Shown here one piece after another: positions 32,460 to 51,800 of a stretch of 64,000 bases of DNA (its first letter is position 1; each line of letters starts with the position of its first letter). Position numbers and translations under genes: made by a program. This DNA is from Struthio camelus (lineage: Eukaryota; Chordata; Aves; Struthioniformes; Struthionidae): NCBI RefSeq assembly GCF_040807025.1, contig NW_027182594.1, positions 124,001-188,000 on the forward strand, read 5' to 3'. A model generated the notes under the pieces. It saw only the letters and a list, made by a program, of their open reading frames with translations. It had not been told where the DNA came from and ran no database searches.

Positions 32460-34545
32460 GGGGCGCCGTGGGGCCCCGTGGGGCGCCGCGGGGTGAGATG
32501 GGGCGCGGGGTGAGAGGGGACGCGGGGAGCACCCAGCACGGGGGGAGATGGGGCACAGGGTGAGAGGGGACGCGGGGAGCACCCAGCGCGGGGGGAGACG
32601 GGGCGCGGGGAGCACCCAGCACGGGGGGAGACGGGGCGCGGGGTGAGAGGGGACGCAGGGAGCACCCAGCGCGGGGGGAGATGGGGCGCGGGGAGCACCC
32701 AGCGCGGGGGGAGACAGGGCATGGGGAGCACCCAGCGCGGGGGGAGACGGGGCGCGGGGTGAGAGGGGACGCGGGGAGCACCCAGCGCAGGCGGAGATGG
32801 GGCGCAGGGAGCACCCAGCGCGGGGGGAGACGGGACGCGGGGTGAGAGGGGACGCGGGGAGCACCCAGCGTGGGGGGAGATGGGGCGCAGGGAGCACCCA
32901 GCGCGGGGGGAGATGGGGTGTGGGGTGAGAGGGGACGCAGAGAGCACCCAGCGCGGGGGGAGATGGGGCGCGGGGAGCACCCAGCCCGGGGGGAGATGGG
33001 GCACAGGGTGAGATGGGACGCAGGGAGCACCCAGCGCGGGGGGAGACGGGGTGTGGGGTGAGAGGGGACGCGGGGAGCACCCAGCGCGGGGGGAGATGGG
33101 GCGCGGGGAGCACCCAGCCCGGGGGGAGATGGGGCACAGGGTGAGATGGGGCGCAGGGAGCACCCAGCGCGGGGGGAGACGGGGTGTGGGGTGAGAGGGG
33201 ACACAGAGAGCACCCAGCGCGGGGGGAGATGGGGTGCAGGGAGCACCCAGCGCGGGGTGAGAGGGGACGCGGGGAGCACCCAGCGCGGGGGGAGATGGGG
33301 CGCGGGGTGAGAGGGGACACAGAGAGCACCCAGCGCGGGGGGAGATGGGGTGCAGGGAGCACCCAGCGCGGGGGGAGATGGGGTGTGGGGTGAGAGGGGA
33401 CGCAGGGAGCACCCAGCGTGGGGGGAGATGGGGTGCAGGGAGCACCCAGCGCGGGGGGAGATGGGGCACGGGGTGAGAGGGGACGCAGAGAGCACCCAGC
33501 GCGGGGGGAGATGGGGCGTGGGGAGCACCCAGCGCGGGGGGAGATGGGGCGCGGGGTGAATGGGGCGCAGGGAGCACCCAGCGCGGGGGGAGATGGGGCG
33601 CAGGAAGCACCCAGTGCGGGGGGAGATGGGGCACAGGGTGAGATGGGGCGCAGGGAGCACCCAGCGCAGGGGGAGATGGGGCGCGGGGTGAGATGGGGCG
33701 CAGGGAGCACCCAGCGCGGGGGGAGACGGGGTGTGGGGAGCACCCAGCGTGGGGGGAGATGGGGCGCGGGGTGAGATGGGGCGCAGGGAGCACCCAGCGC
33801 GGGGGGAGATGGGGCGCGGGGAGCACCCAGCGCGGGGGGAGATGGGGCGCAGGGAGCACCCAGCGCGGGGGGAGATGGGGCACAGGGTGAGAGGGGACGC
33901 AGAGAGCACCCAGCGCGGGGGGAGATGGGGCGCGGGGAGCACCCAGCCCGGGGGGAGATGGGGCACAGGGTGAGATGGGGCGCAGGGAGCACCCAGCGCG
34001 GGGGGAGACAGGGCATGGGGAGCACCCAGCATAGGGTGAGATGGGGCGCGGGGAGCACCCAGCGCGGGGGGAGATGGGGCGCGGGGTGAGATGGGGCGCA
34101 GGGAGCACCCAGCGCGGGGGGAGATGGGGCGCAGGGAGCACCCAGCCCGGGGGGAGATGGGGCGCGGGGTGAGATGGGGCGCAGGGAGCACCCAGCGCAG
34201 GGTGAGAGGGGACGCGGGGAGCACCCAGTGCGGGGTGAGATGGGGCGCAGGGAGCACCCAGCGCGGGGGGAGATGGGGCGCAGGGAGCACCCAGCCCGGG
34301 GGGAGATGGGGCGCGGGGTGAGATGGGGCGCAGGGAGCACCCAGCGCAGGGTGAGAGGGGACGCGGGGAGCACCCAGTGCGGGGGGAGATGGGGCGCAGG
34401 GAGCACCCAGCGTGGGGGGAGACGGGGCGTGGGGTGAGATGGGGCGCGGGGAGCACCCACGTGGGGCAGGACAGGGTGCAGGGAGCACCAGCGTGGGGCA
34501 AGATGGGGTGTGGGGAGCATCTGGCATGGGGGGAGATGGGGCGCC
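32460..34545. repeat. 2.1-kb GGGAGCACCCAGCGCGGGGG minisatellite upstream of SULT2B1
   Basis: About 55 copies of a 35-38 bp unit (ggggagcacccagcgcgggg plus ggagatggggcgcg), often extended by ggtgagaggggacgc. It starts within about 20 bases of the first recognised SULT2B1 coding exon, so it fills that gene's 5' flank or first intron. Larger blocks recur, for example around 32930, 33090 and 33890. Confidence 0.97.
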
Positions 34546-35030
34546 CCACGTCCCGCCCCACGGGGACAGCAGCCGGCCCCACGTCCCGCCCCACAGGGAC
34601 AATGGCCGGCCCCACGTCCCACCCCATGGGGACTGGAGCATCGCAACCAGCCCCACATCCCGCCCCACGGGGCCGGGGGGATCACAGCCGGCCCCACGGC
34701 CTGCTCCATGGTGACCGCGAGCCCCACGGGATCGCAGCCTACTCCACGTCCCGCCCCACGGGGACCGGAGCATCGCAACCAGCCCCACATCCCGCCCCAC
34801 GGGGCCGGGGGGATCACAGCCGGCCCCACGGCCCGCTCTATGGTGACCGCGAGCCCCACGGGATCGCAGCCTACTCCACGTCCCGCCCCACGGGGACCGG
34901 AGCATCGCAACCGGCCCCATGTCCCGCCCCACGGGGACGGCAGCCGGCCCCACGTCCCGCCCCACGGGGCCGGGGGATCACAGCCGGCCCCACGTCCCGC
35001 CCCATGGGGACAGCAGGCACCACCTCCTGC
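34545..35030. repeat. CCCCACGTCCCGCCCCACGG repeat
   Basis: Units of about 30-35 bp arranged in roughly 125-bp blocks. The blocks at about 34620, 34745 and 34865 share ccccacggggaccggagcat and gcaaccagccccacatcccg. Confidence 0.9.
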
Positions 35031-35199
35031 CCCCCGACTCGGCCCCACACCAGACAACAGCCCTCGGGGATGGGGGGGCCGGGCCTGGGGCCGCCCCACA
35101 GCGGGGCCGCGGCAGGGCCTGGATGAGCCCCACGGCAGGGCCGGGCGCCGCAGTCACCCCAAACCTGGCTGTGCCGGTGGTGCCGTCCCCCCCCCCCCG

Positions 35200-36180
35200 T
35201 CACCCCAACACAGGGCTGTGCCGGTGGTGTCATCCCCGGGGGCACCCCGAACCGGGGCTGTGCCGGGTGTTGCAAGTCCCCCCGGGGGTCACCCTGAACC
35301 AGGGCTGCACCAGGTGTTGTGAGTCCCCCCGGCGTCACCCCGAACCAGGGCCGTGGCGGGTGTTGGGAGCCCCCCAGGGTCACCCCGAACCGGGGCTGTG
35401 CCGGGCGCCCCAGGGAGCTGGGGATCATCCCGAATCCGGGCGGTGCCGGGTGTTGGGAGCCCCCCAGGGTCACCCTGAACCGGGGCTGTGCCGGGCGCCC
35501 CAGGGAGCTGGGGATCATCCCGAATCCAGGCGGTGCCGGGTGTTGTGAGTCCCTCCGGCATCACCCCAAACCGGGGCTGTGCCGGGTGTTGGGAGCCCCC
35601 CAGGGTCACCCCGAACCGGGGCCGTGGCGGGTGTTGGGAGCCCCCCAGGGTCACCCCGAACCAGGGCTGTGCCGGGCGCCCCAGGGACCTGGGGATCATC
35701 CCGAATCCAGGCGGTGCCGGGTGTTGCGAGTCCCTCCGGCATCACCCCGAACCGGGGCCGTGGCGGGTGTCACAGGTGCCTCAAAGTTACACCCAAACTG
35801 GGGTTGTGCTGGGCACCACAGGTACCTTGGGATCACCCCAAACCAGGGCTGTGCTGGGTGTTGCGAGTCCCCCCGGGGGTCACCCCGAACCGGGGCTGTG
35901 CTGGGTGTTGCGAGTCCCCCAGGGTCACCCCGAACCAGGGCTGCACCAGGTGTTGTGAGTCCCCCCGGGGTCACCCTGAACCGGGGCTGTGCTGGGTGTT
36001 GTGAGTCCCCCCCGGGGTCACCCCGAACCGGGGCTGTGCTGGGTGTTGCGAGTCCCCCCGGGGTCACCCCGAACCGGGCCTGTGCCAGGTGTTGCGAGTC
36101 CCCCCGGGGTCACCCCGACCTAGGGTTTTGCTGGGTGTTGAGTCCCCCCAGGGTCACCCTGAACCACGGCCAGGGCAGGT
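35200..36180. repeat. Approx. 58-bp minisatellite between SULT2B1 and RPL18
   Basis: Copies of ccccgaaccggggctgtgcc, then gggtgttgggagccccccag, with gggtcac between. Some copies carry the insert ccagggagctggggatcatc. Homogeneity is moderate. The whole spacer from 32441 to 36600 lacks the FAM83E and SPACA4 genes found here in mammals. Confidence 0.93.
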
Positions 36181-36600
36181 GTTGTCTCCCCGCCAGGATC
36201 CCCGCGAGTCGGGCTGTACCGCGTCCCCCCGTCCCCGCCCCTCACCTGGCAGTGCAGCAGCAGCGGCAGCGGCGGCGGCGGCGGCGGTAGCAGCAGGTGC
36301 CGGGTGCCGACTGTCAGGTGCGCGGTGCCGGGGAGTGGCACCCGGGTGTCCCCTCCCCGCCGCCGCCACCACCACGGGGGACGCACCACCGCCGCTGCCC
36401 TGACGAAGCCGCCCGCTAACGAGCCCGTCCCTGCCCGGCGCCGCCTTACGTAACACCCCCCGGACCGGTTCCCCCCGCCCCCGCCCGGACGCCGGGGCCC
36501 GCCCCGCGTGGGGCGGACGGTGACGGCAGACGGGTCCGTGTCCCCCCCCGGCCCGGGACCCCCGGCGGCGGCGGACGAGGAGGCGGCAGCGGCGGAGCCG
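36181..36600. other. CpG-rich unique patch, possible SULT2B1 first exon or promoter
   Basis: Non-tandem CpG-rich DNA with a short (CGG/CAG)n run near 36255-36295 and gccgccgccaccaccac near 36358. It lies 3.8 kb upstream of the recognised SULT2B1 start on the minus strand. A promoter for that gene is plausible but not shown. Confidence 0.3.
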
Positions 36601-36604
36601 GCGC

Positions 36605-36610
36605 TTTATT
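36605..36610 (-). terminator. poly(A) signal of RPL18
   Basis: AATAAA on the minus strand, 5 bases after the TGA. Ribosomal protein mRNAs typically have very short 3' UTRs. Confidence 0.9.
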
Positions 36611-36614
36611 GCCC

Positions 36615-43446
<6,832 letters not shown>

Positions 43447-44296
43447 GGCGGCGGCGGCGGCAGAGGAAGGAGCGGGCGCGGCGCGGGGCGCGATGGGAAA
43501 GCGGCGCCGCGGCGACTTCCGCTCGGCGGCCGGAAGCGGCTGCGCCGCGCCGCTCTGCGCCGCGCCGCTCTACGCTCCTGGAGGACTCCCTCGCCCAATG
43601 AGAACAGGGAAGGACCATAAAGGCGCAGCCGGAGGAAAGAGAGTACGCCCTGTGGAGGACTGTCTTAATTAGCGCTGTTAATTGCATTGCAGGGCAAACG
43701 TTGACGCCGGAAGCGGCTGCCGGGCTCCGGCCCCGGCTACAACAAGCCCGGGACTCGCCAAAACGAGAGGTTTTGGGGTGAAAACGGCCTTTTCCCCCGG
43801 CCAAGCGGAGCTGGGAGCCAGGTCGGGGCCGAGCGGCGGGGGTGGCGGGGGCGCGGGGCATGCTGGGATAGGGCCTCCCCCCTCGTGACCTCCCGGGCCG
43901 CGGCCGCGACGGCCTCGGGGCCATTCCTAGAAAGCGCCGCCCTGCCCACACCAAACATGGCTGCCCGCGGCCTGGCAACCGTTGCTAGGGCCTCCCGCGC
44001 GGCCATTGGCTGCCGCGGGGAGGAGGCGGGGGGGGAGGGCGAAGCCCCGCCCACCCCGCTCCCGGCGCGGCGGCCGCGCCCCGCCCATCGCCCCGCCCAC
44101 TCCGCCCTCCCACCGGCTTCGACGGCCGCGGCCGCCCGCGACGAACGTGGCCGCCGCGCCGCTTCCGCCCGCCCGAGGGCGGGGCGGGCGCCTGATTGGC
44201 TGGCGGCGGGGGCTCGGCGGCGCCTGATTGGCTGGAGCGGAGAAGGCGCGTCCCCGCCCCGTCGGCGCTTCCGGGAAGGGGGAGGAGGAGGAAGGG

Positions 44297-44328
<32 letters not shown>

Positions 44329-44440
44329 GGAGCGCGGCCGCGGCACCTGCTCGGCGGGGGAAGGGCGCCGGCACCGGGGGGGCCGCCCCAGCCCCGCGCC
44401 CCCTCCCCCTCCAGCGGGACGGGGCTCCATGACACGGTGG
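43447..44440. promoter_or_regulatory. Shared CpG-island promoter of RPL18 (-) and SPHK2 (+)
   Basis: About 1 kb of CpG-rich DNA between the divergent genes. On the minus strand a 5'-TOP-like start CTTTCCC lies at about 43501-43495. CCAAT cores lie at 43595-43599 (plus) and, on the minus strand, at 44005-44009, 44195-44199 and 44227-44231. A polypurine run of gga/gag repeats occupies 44279-44335. Probable SPHK2 5' untranslated exons lie here or further right but could not be delimited. Confidence 0.75.
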
Positions 44441-44499
44441 GGAGCGACGGGGGCCGGGAGGGGACAAGGCCTGGGGGGAGGGGGGGACGACAGGGCATG

Positions 44500-45490
44500 G
44501 GGGCGGGTCTGGGGTCGTGGGGGGGGGCAGGATGGGGGGAGGTCAGGCCCGTGGGGGGGCGGGTTGGGGGGGGGTCTGGGGTCGTGGGGGGGGCAGGATG
44601 GGGGGCGGGTTGGGGGGAGGTCAGGCCCGTGGGGGGGCGGGTTGGGGGGGGTCTGGGGTCGTGGGGGGGGCAGGACGGGGGGGGGTTGGGGGGAGGTCAG
44701 GCCCGTGGGGGGGCGGGTTGGGGGGGGTCTGGGGTCGTGGGGGGGGCAGGACGGGGGGGGGGTTGGGGGGAGGTCAGGCCCGTGGGGGTCTGGGGTCGTG
44801 GGGGGGGCAGGATGGGGGGCGGGTTGGGGGGAGGTCAGGCCCGTGGGGGGGCGGGTTGGGGGGGGTCTGGGGTCGTGGGGGGGGCAGGATGGGGGGCGGG
44901 TTGGGGGGAGGTCAGGCCCGTGGGGGGGCGGGTTGGGGGGGGTCTGGGGGTGTGGGGGGGCAGGACGGGGGGCGGGTTTGGGGGGTGTCTAGGGCTGGAG
45001 GGGGCGGTTTGGGGGGGGTCTGGGGCCGTGGGGGGGCAGGACCGTGGGGGGGGTGTCTAGGGCCGGGGGGAGGGATTTGGGGGGGTTTGGGTGGGGTAGG
45101 ACTGTGGGGGGGTGGGTTTGAGGGGGGTCTAGGACTGGAGGGGATGGGTTGGGGGGGTCTGAGGCTGCGGGGGGGGCAGGACCGTGGGGAGGTGGGTTTG
45201 GGGGGGTCTGGGGCTGCGGGGGGGCAGGTTGGGGGGGTCTAGGACTGGAGGGAGTGGGTTGGGGGGTCTGGGGCTGTGGGGGGGGGGTCATGACTGCGGG
45301 GGGGGTGGGTTTGGGGGGGGTCTGGGGCCGTGGGGGGGTTATGACTGTGGGGGGGTGGGTTTTGGGGGGGTCTGGGGCTGTGGAGGGGGTCATGACTGTG
45401 GGGGGGTGGGTTTGGGGGGGGTCTGGGGCCGTGGGGGGGGGTCATGACTGTGGGGTGGGTGGGTTTGGGGGGGGTCTGGGGCTGCGGGGG
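44500..45490. repeat. G-rich minisatellite upstream of the SPHK2 coding start
   Basis: Units of about 70 bp: ggggaggtcaggcccgtggg, then gggcgggttggggggggtct, then ggggtcgtggggggggcagg. Right of 45000 the unit drifts to gggtttggggggggtctggg. Plus strand (SPHK2 sense) is G-rich with many G4-forming runs. Confidence 0.95.
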
Positions 45491-45885
45491 GGGGGGAACA
45501 AGACCAGGGGATGAGGGACCAGGGGGGTCCAGAGAGCCCCGGGGGGGGGGGAAGTTAATGTTGGGGGGGGGGAACACGGTGCCCCCCTCCACCAGCAGCT
45601 CCGTGGGGCCCCGGACTTCCCCCCCCCCCCCCGAGATCAAAGCGGGCCCGGCGGGCCCCTCCCCCGCCCCGCCTTCGTTAGCCACTCGCCTAACGAGGCC
45701 GGGAGCGGTGAGGAGGCTGCCGGCGGGTCCGGGGGGGGGGGGGGTGTCCCGGGCTGGGGGGAGGCTGGATGGGGGGGGGGGGGGCGGACAGAGGCAGGTC
45801 CCCCCCCCCCCCCAAACTAACTCCGTGTCCCCCCCCCCCCCAGGGCCGCGCGGAGCCCCCAGAGCCCGGCGGCGGCGGCGGCGGG

Positions 45886-48800
45886 ATGAGCGAGGAGCCG
45901 CTGCTGCTGGGCGAGTTCGGCGCCCACCCGGCGGCCGGCGGCGCCCGCTACGCCCTGCGGCTGACGCGCTCGGCGCTGCACGTGCAGCCCCTGGCGCCGG
46001 GGGCCGGGCCGGCGGCCGTGCTGCGCCTGGCCGACGTGGTGGGCTGCCACACGCTGCGCAGCCGGGCCCCCGGCCTGGCCGCCGCCGCCTTCTTCGCCGT
46101 CTACGCCTACCCGGCCCGGCCCCGGCCCCGCGGCCCCCGGCCCGGCCCCCGCGGCCGCCAGCGCGCCGCCCGCACCTTCCGCGTCGACCGCGCCCCCCGC
46201 TACGAGGACAACCGCCGCCTGGCCGACAAGTGGGCCCGCGCCATCAGGTGCCTCGTGCTCGGCGTCGCCTTCTCCGCCGACGCCGGTGAGCCCCCCTGCG
46301 GCCCAAGGGCCCGGGCGTCCGGGGGTGGGGGCGGGCGCGGGGGGGCCCGGCAGTCTGGGACACGGGGGCCCAGGCGTCCGGGAGTGCGCGGGGAGGGCCC
46401 AGGCGTCTGGGACACGGGGGCCCAGGCGTCCGGGAGTGCGTGGGGAGGGCCCAGGTGTCCGGGGCTGCAGGAGGGCCCAGGAGCCAGGGACATGGGGGCC
46501 CAGGCGTCCGGGAGTGTGTGGGGAGGGCCCAGGCGTCCGGGAGTGCGCGGGGAGGGCCCAGGAGCCAGGGACATGGGGACCCAGGCGTCCGGGAGCACGA
46601 GGGCCCAGGTGTCCGGGGCTGTGGGAGGGCCCGGGAGTCTGGGACACGGGGGCCCAGGTGTCCGGGAGTGCGCGGGGAGGGCCCAGGTGTCCGGGAGTGC
46701 GCGGGGAGGGCCCAGGCGTCTGGGACACGGGGACCCAGGTGTCCGGGAGTGCGCGGGGAGGGCCCAGGCGTCTGGGACATGGGGACCCAGGCGTCCGGGA
46801 GCACGAGGGCCCAGGTGTCCGGGGCTGTGGGAGGGCCTGGGAGTCTGGGACACGGGGGCCCAGGCGTCCGGGAGTGCGCGGGGAGGGCCCAGGCGTCTGG
46901 GACACGGGGGCCCAGGCGTCCGGGGCTGCGGGAGGGCCCAGGAGCCAGGGACATGGGGACCCAGGCATCCGGGAGCACGAGGGCCCAGGTGTCCGGGAGT
47001 GCGTGGGGGGGGGCCCAGGCGTCCGGAGTGCGCGGGGAGGGCCCAGGCGTCCGGGAGTGCACGGGGAGGGCCCAGGCGTCTGGGACACGGGGGCCCAGGC
47101 GTCCGGGAGTGCGCGGGGAGGGCCCAGGCGTCCGGGAGTGCGCGGGGAGGGCCCAGGTGTCCAGGGCTGTGGGAGGGCCCAGGAGCCAGGGACATGGGGA
47201 CCCAGGCGTCCGGGAGCACGAGGGCCCAGGTGTCCGGGGCTGTGGGAGGGCCCGGGAGTCTGGGACACGGGGGCCCAGGTGTCCGGGAGTGCGCGGGGAG
47301 GGCCCAGGTGTCCGGGAGTGCGCGGGGAGGGCCCAGGCGTCTGGGACATGGGGGCCCAGGCGTCCGGGAGTGCGCGGGGAGGGCCCAGGCGTCTGGGACA
47401 TGGGGACCCAGGCATCCGGGAGCACGAGGGCCCAGGTGTCCGGGGCTGTGGGAGGGCCCGGGAGTCTGGGACACGGGGGCCCAGGCGTCCGGGAGTGCGC
47501 GGGGAGGCCCAGGTGTCCGGGAGTGCGCGGGGAGGGCCCAGGAGCCAGGGACATGGGGACCCAGGCGTCCGGGAGCACGAGGGCCCAGGTGTCCGGGGCT
47601 GTGGGAGGGCCCGGGAGTCTGGGACACGGGGGCCCAGGAGTCCGGGAGTGCGCGGGGAGGGCCCAGGCGTCTGGGACACGGGGGCCCAGGCGTCCGGGAG
47701 TGCGTGGGGAGGGCCCAGGCATCCGGGACTGCGCAGGGAGGGCCCAGGTGTCCGGGGCTGCAGGAGGGCCCAGGAGCCAGGGACATGGGGGCCCAGGCGT
47801 CCGGGAGTGTGTGGGGAGGGCCCAGGAGTCTGAGACACGGGGGCCCAGGTGTCCGGGAGTGCGCGGGGAGGGCCCAGGTGTCCGGGAGTGCGCGGGGAGG
47901 GCCCAGGCGTCCGGGAGTGCGCGGGGAGGGCCTAGGCGTCTGGGACACGGGGACCCAGGCGTCCGGGAGCACGAGGGCCCAGGTGTCCGGGGCTGTGGGA
48001 GGGCCCGGGAGTCTGGGACACGGGGGCCCAGGAGTCCGGGAGTGCGCGGGGAGGGCCCAGGCGTCTGGGACACGGGGGCCCAGGCGTCCGGGGCTGCGGG
48101 AGGGCCCAGGAGCCAGGGACATGGGGACCCAGGCATCCGGGAGCACGAGGGCCCAGGTGTCCGGGGCTGCGGGAGGGCCCAGGAGTCTGAGACACGGGGG
48201 CCCAGGAGTCCGGGAGTGCGCAGGGAGGGCCCAGGCGTCCGGGGCTGCGGGAGGGCCCAGGAGTCCGGGAGTGCACAGGAAGGGCCCAGGTGTCCGGGGC
48301 TGTGGGAGGGCCCAGGAGTCCGGGAGTGCGCGAGGAGGGCCAGGCGTCCAGGGGAGCGCAGGGGGAGGACCCAGGCGTCCGGGGCCTGAGACCACCTTTA
48401 CCCCCTCTTACAACCCCTGGATGCTGCTGCCTTCCCAGATGGGCCCAGGCGTCCGGGCGCTGCTGAGGGCCCAGGTGTCCCTCCCCTTTCCCCCCCCCCC
48501 CACCCCCGACACCCCCCGGGGCCCGGGAGGGACCCAGGCGTCCGGGCGCCCGGCTGCACCCGCCGGGGCCGGTCGCGGCAGGCGGAACGAGTCCGTCCCG
48601 CGAGCCGTCGCCTGCGGCACCGGCGCCGCCCGGACGCCTGGGTCCCTCTCGGCTCCTCCCCCCCCCCCCAATCACCTGTCCAGGTGTTTTTGTGGGGGCG
48701 GGGCCTTTGCAGGGCTCCTCCCACCACTCCCAAGTCGGGGGGGGGGCTGCTGATGGGATAAAGGAGCCCAGGTGTCCGGGCCCCCCCCCCCACCCTCCCT

Positions 48801-51800
48801 GGGGGGCCCAGGCGTCCGGGCCCCTCCACAGCCTTCTGTGGTTTCCGGGGGGGGGGTGTCAGGCCTTTATCTCCCCTCTCGCAGCTCTTCCTCTGGGGCC
48901 GTGGGCCCAGGCGTCCGGGCTTCCCCCCCCCCCCGCCTCTCGGGCCCAGGCGTCCGGGCTCCACCCACCCCACCCCGCAGGGACCCAGGCGTCCAGGCTG
49001 CTTCCCCCCCCCCAACAGGGGCCCAGGTGTCCGGGCTTTGCCGAGACCCCCTGGTCCCCTGAGCTGGCTGTGGGCCCCGGTGTCCGGGCGGCCCTGCGTC
49101 CCCGCTCCCAGTGGCAGGGCCCTGGCGTCCGGGCAGCTCCCGGCTGTGGGGCCCCGGCGTCCGGGTGGGGGCCCCGGCGTCCGGGTGGGGGCCCCGGCGT
49201 CCCCGCTCGCGGTGGGAGCCCCGGCGTCCGGGCGGGGGCCCCGGCGTCCCCGCTCGCGGTGGGAGCCCCGGCGTCCGGGTGGGGGCCCTGGCGTCCCCGC
49301 TCGCGGTGGGAGCCCCGGTGTCCGGGCGGGGGCCCCGGCGTCCCCGCTCGCGGCAGGGCCCCGGTGTCCGGGCGGGGGCCCCGGTGTCCGGGTGGGGGCC
49401 CCGGCGTCCCCGCTCGCGGCGGGGCCCCGGCGTCCGGGCGGGGGCCCCGGCGTCCCCGCTCACGGCAGGGCCCCGGTGTCCGGGTGGGGGCCCCGGCGTC
49501 CCCGCTCGCGGTGGGAGCCCCGGCGTCCGGGCGGGGGCCCCGGCGTCCCCGCTCGCGGCGGGGCCCCGGCGTCCGGGCGGGGGCTGACGGTGCCGCGCAG
49601 AGGCGCCGGCGCTGCCGCGGCCGCGGCGGCTGCTGCTGCTGCTGAACCCGTTCGGGGGCCGGGGCCGGGCGCTGCGGTGGTGCCGGAGCCACGTGCTGCC
49701 CATGCTGGCGGAGGCCGGCGTCGCCTTCAACCTCGTCCAGACCGGTGCGGCCCGGGGGGGCGATGGGGGGCAGTGGGGGGTCCGGGGGAGCAATGGGGGG
49801 GGTCCGGGGGGTGACGAGGGGTCGATGGGGGGCTCTGGGGGACACTGGGGGGTCTGGGAGGCGATGGGGGGGCGATGGGGGAGTCTGGGGGTCACTGGGA
49901 GGGTCCGGGGGGCGATCGGGGGGTGTCTAGGGCTCACTCGGGGGGTCCGGGGGGTGATGAGGGGTCGATGAGGGGCTCTGGGGGACACTGGGGGGTCCGG
50001 GGGGCGATGGGGGGGTCTGGGGGGCGATGGGGGAGCAATGGGGGGTGTCTAGGGCTCACTCGGGGGGTCCGGGGGGTGACGAGGGGTCGATGAGGGGCTC
50101 TGGGGGACACTGGGGGGTCCGGGGGGCGATGGGGGGGTCTGGGGGGCAATGGGGGAGCAATGGGGGGGTGTCTAGGGCTCACTGGGGGGGGTCCGGGGGG
50201 TGGCAAGGGGTCGATGGGGGGCTCTGGGGGACACTGGGGGGTCCGGGGGGCGATGGGGGGGTCTGGGGGGCGATGGGGGAGCAATGGGGGGGATATCTAG
50301 GGGTCACTGGGGGGTTCTGGGGGGTGGCAAGGGGTCGATGGGGGGCTCTGGGGGACACTGGGGGGTACGGGGGGCGATGGGGGGGTCTGGGGGGTGATGG
50401 GGGAGCAATGGGGGGGATATCTAGGGGTCACTGGGGGGGTCTGGGGGGTGACGAGGGGTCGATGGGGGGCTCTGGGGGGTCCGGGGGGCGATGGGGGGGT
50501 GATGGGGGAGTCTGGGGGGCGATGGGGGAGCAATGGGGGGGGTGTCTAGGGCTCACTGGGGGGGTCTGGGGGTGATGAGGGGCAGTGGGGGGCGATGGGG
50601 GGGTCTGGGGGGCAGTAGGAGGGTCCAGGGAGCAATGGGGGAGCAATGGGGGGGTATCTAGGGGTCACTGGGGGGGGTCTGGGGGGCAGTGGGGGGGCTG
50701 GGGAGGGCAGCGAGGGGCTCAGGGGTCACTGGGTGATCCAGGGGGCAATGGGGGACCTGGGGGGGCAGTGGGGGGGGTCCAAGGGGTGAAGGGGGATCCA
50801 GGGGGGGGTGGGGGAAGGTGGGGGGGGCGATGGGGGGTCTGGGGGGTCCATGGGGCAAGGGAGGGCGCCGGGGGGGAGGGCAGGAGGCAGATGGGGGCCA
50901 GGGGGTGTTGGGGGGCTCCGGGGGGGCCCAGGCGTCCGGGGCTGACGCATCCCCCCCCCCCAGAGCGGGCGAACCACGCGCGGGAGCTGGTGACGGGGAT
51001 CAGCCTGGCCGAGTGGGACGGGATCGTCACCCTCTCCGGGGACGGGCTCCTCTACGAGGTACCGGGGCCCAGGCGTCCGGGACCCCCCAACACCCCCCCA
51101 GGGGCCCAGGCGTCCGGGACCCCCCAACACCCCCCCCCAGGGGCCCAGGCGTCCGGGGACCCCCCCAAACCCCCCAGAGGCCCAGGCGTCCGGGACCCCC
51201 CCAACACCTCCCCAGGGGCCCAGGCGTCCGGGACCCCTGCAACCCCCCAGGGGCCCAGGTGTCCGGGGACCCCCCCAACACCCCCCCAGGGGCCCAGGCG
51301 TCCAGGCCCCCCGCAACCCCCCCAGGGGCCCAGGTGTCCGGGCCCCCCGCAACACCCCCGCAGGGGCCCAGGCGTCCGGGACCCCCCCCAACACCCCCGC
51401 AGGGGCCCAGGCGTCCGGGATCCCCGCAACCCCCCCAGGGGCCCAGGCGTCCGGGACCCCCCCCAACACCCCCCCAGGGGCCCAGGCGTCCGGGATCCCC
51501 GCAACCCCCCCAGGGGCCCAGGCGTCCGGGTCCCCTCCAACCCCCCCAGGGGCCCAGGCGTCCGGGACCCGCCCAACACCTCCCCAGGGGCCCAGGCGTC
51601 CGGGTCCCCTCCAACCCCCCCAGGGGCCCAGGCGTCCGGGTCCCCTCCAACCCCCCCAGGGGCCCAGGCGTCCGGGACCCGCCCAACACCTCCCCAGGGG
51701 CCCAGGCGTCCGGGACCCCCGCAACCCCCTCAGGGGCCCAGGCGTCCGGGGACCCCCCCCATCACCCCCCCAGGGGCCCAGGCGTCCGGGGAACCCCCCC

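Noticed and set aside
28380-34965. Long minus-strand ORFs (1194 and 1059 codons) with Met-Glu-Gly-His-Gly or Pro-rich repeats over SULT2B1
   Set aside because: They read through minisatellite introns. The genuine exons are recognised individually with splice sites.
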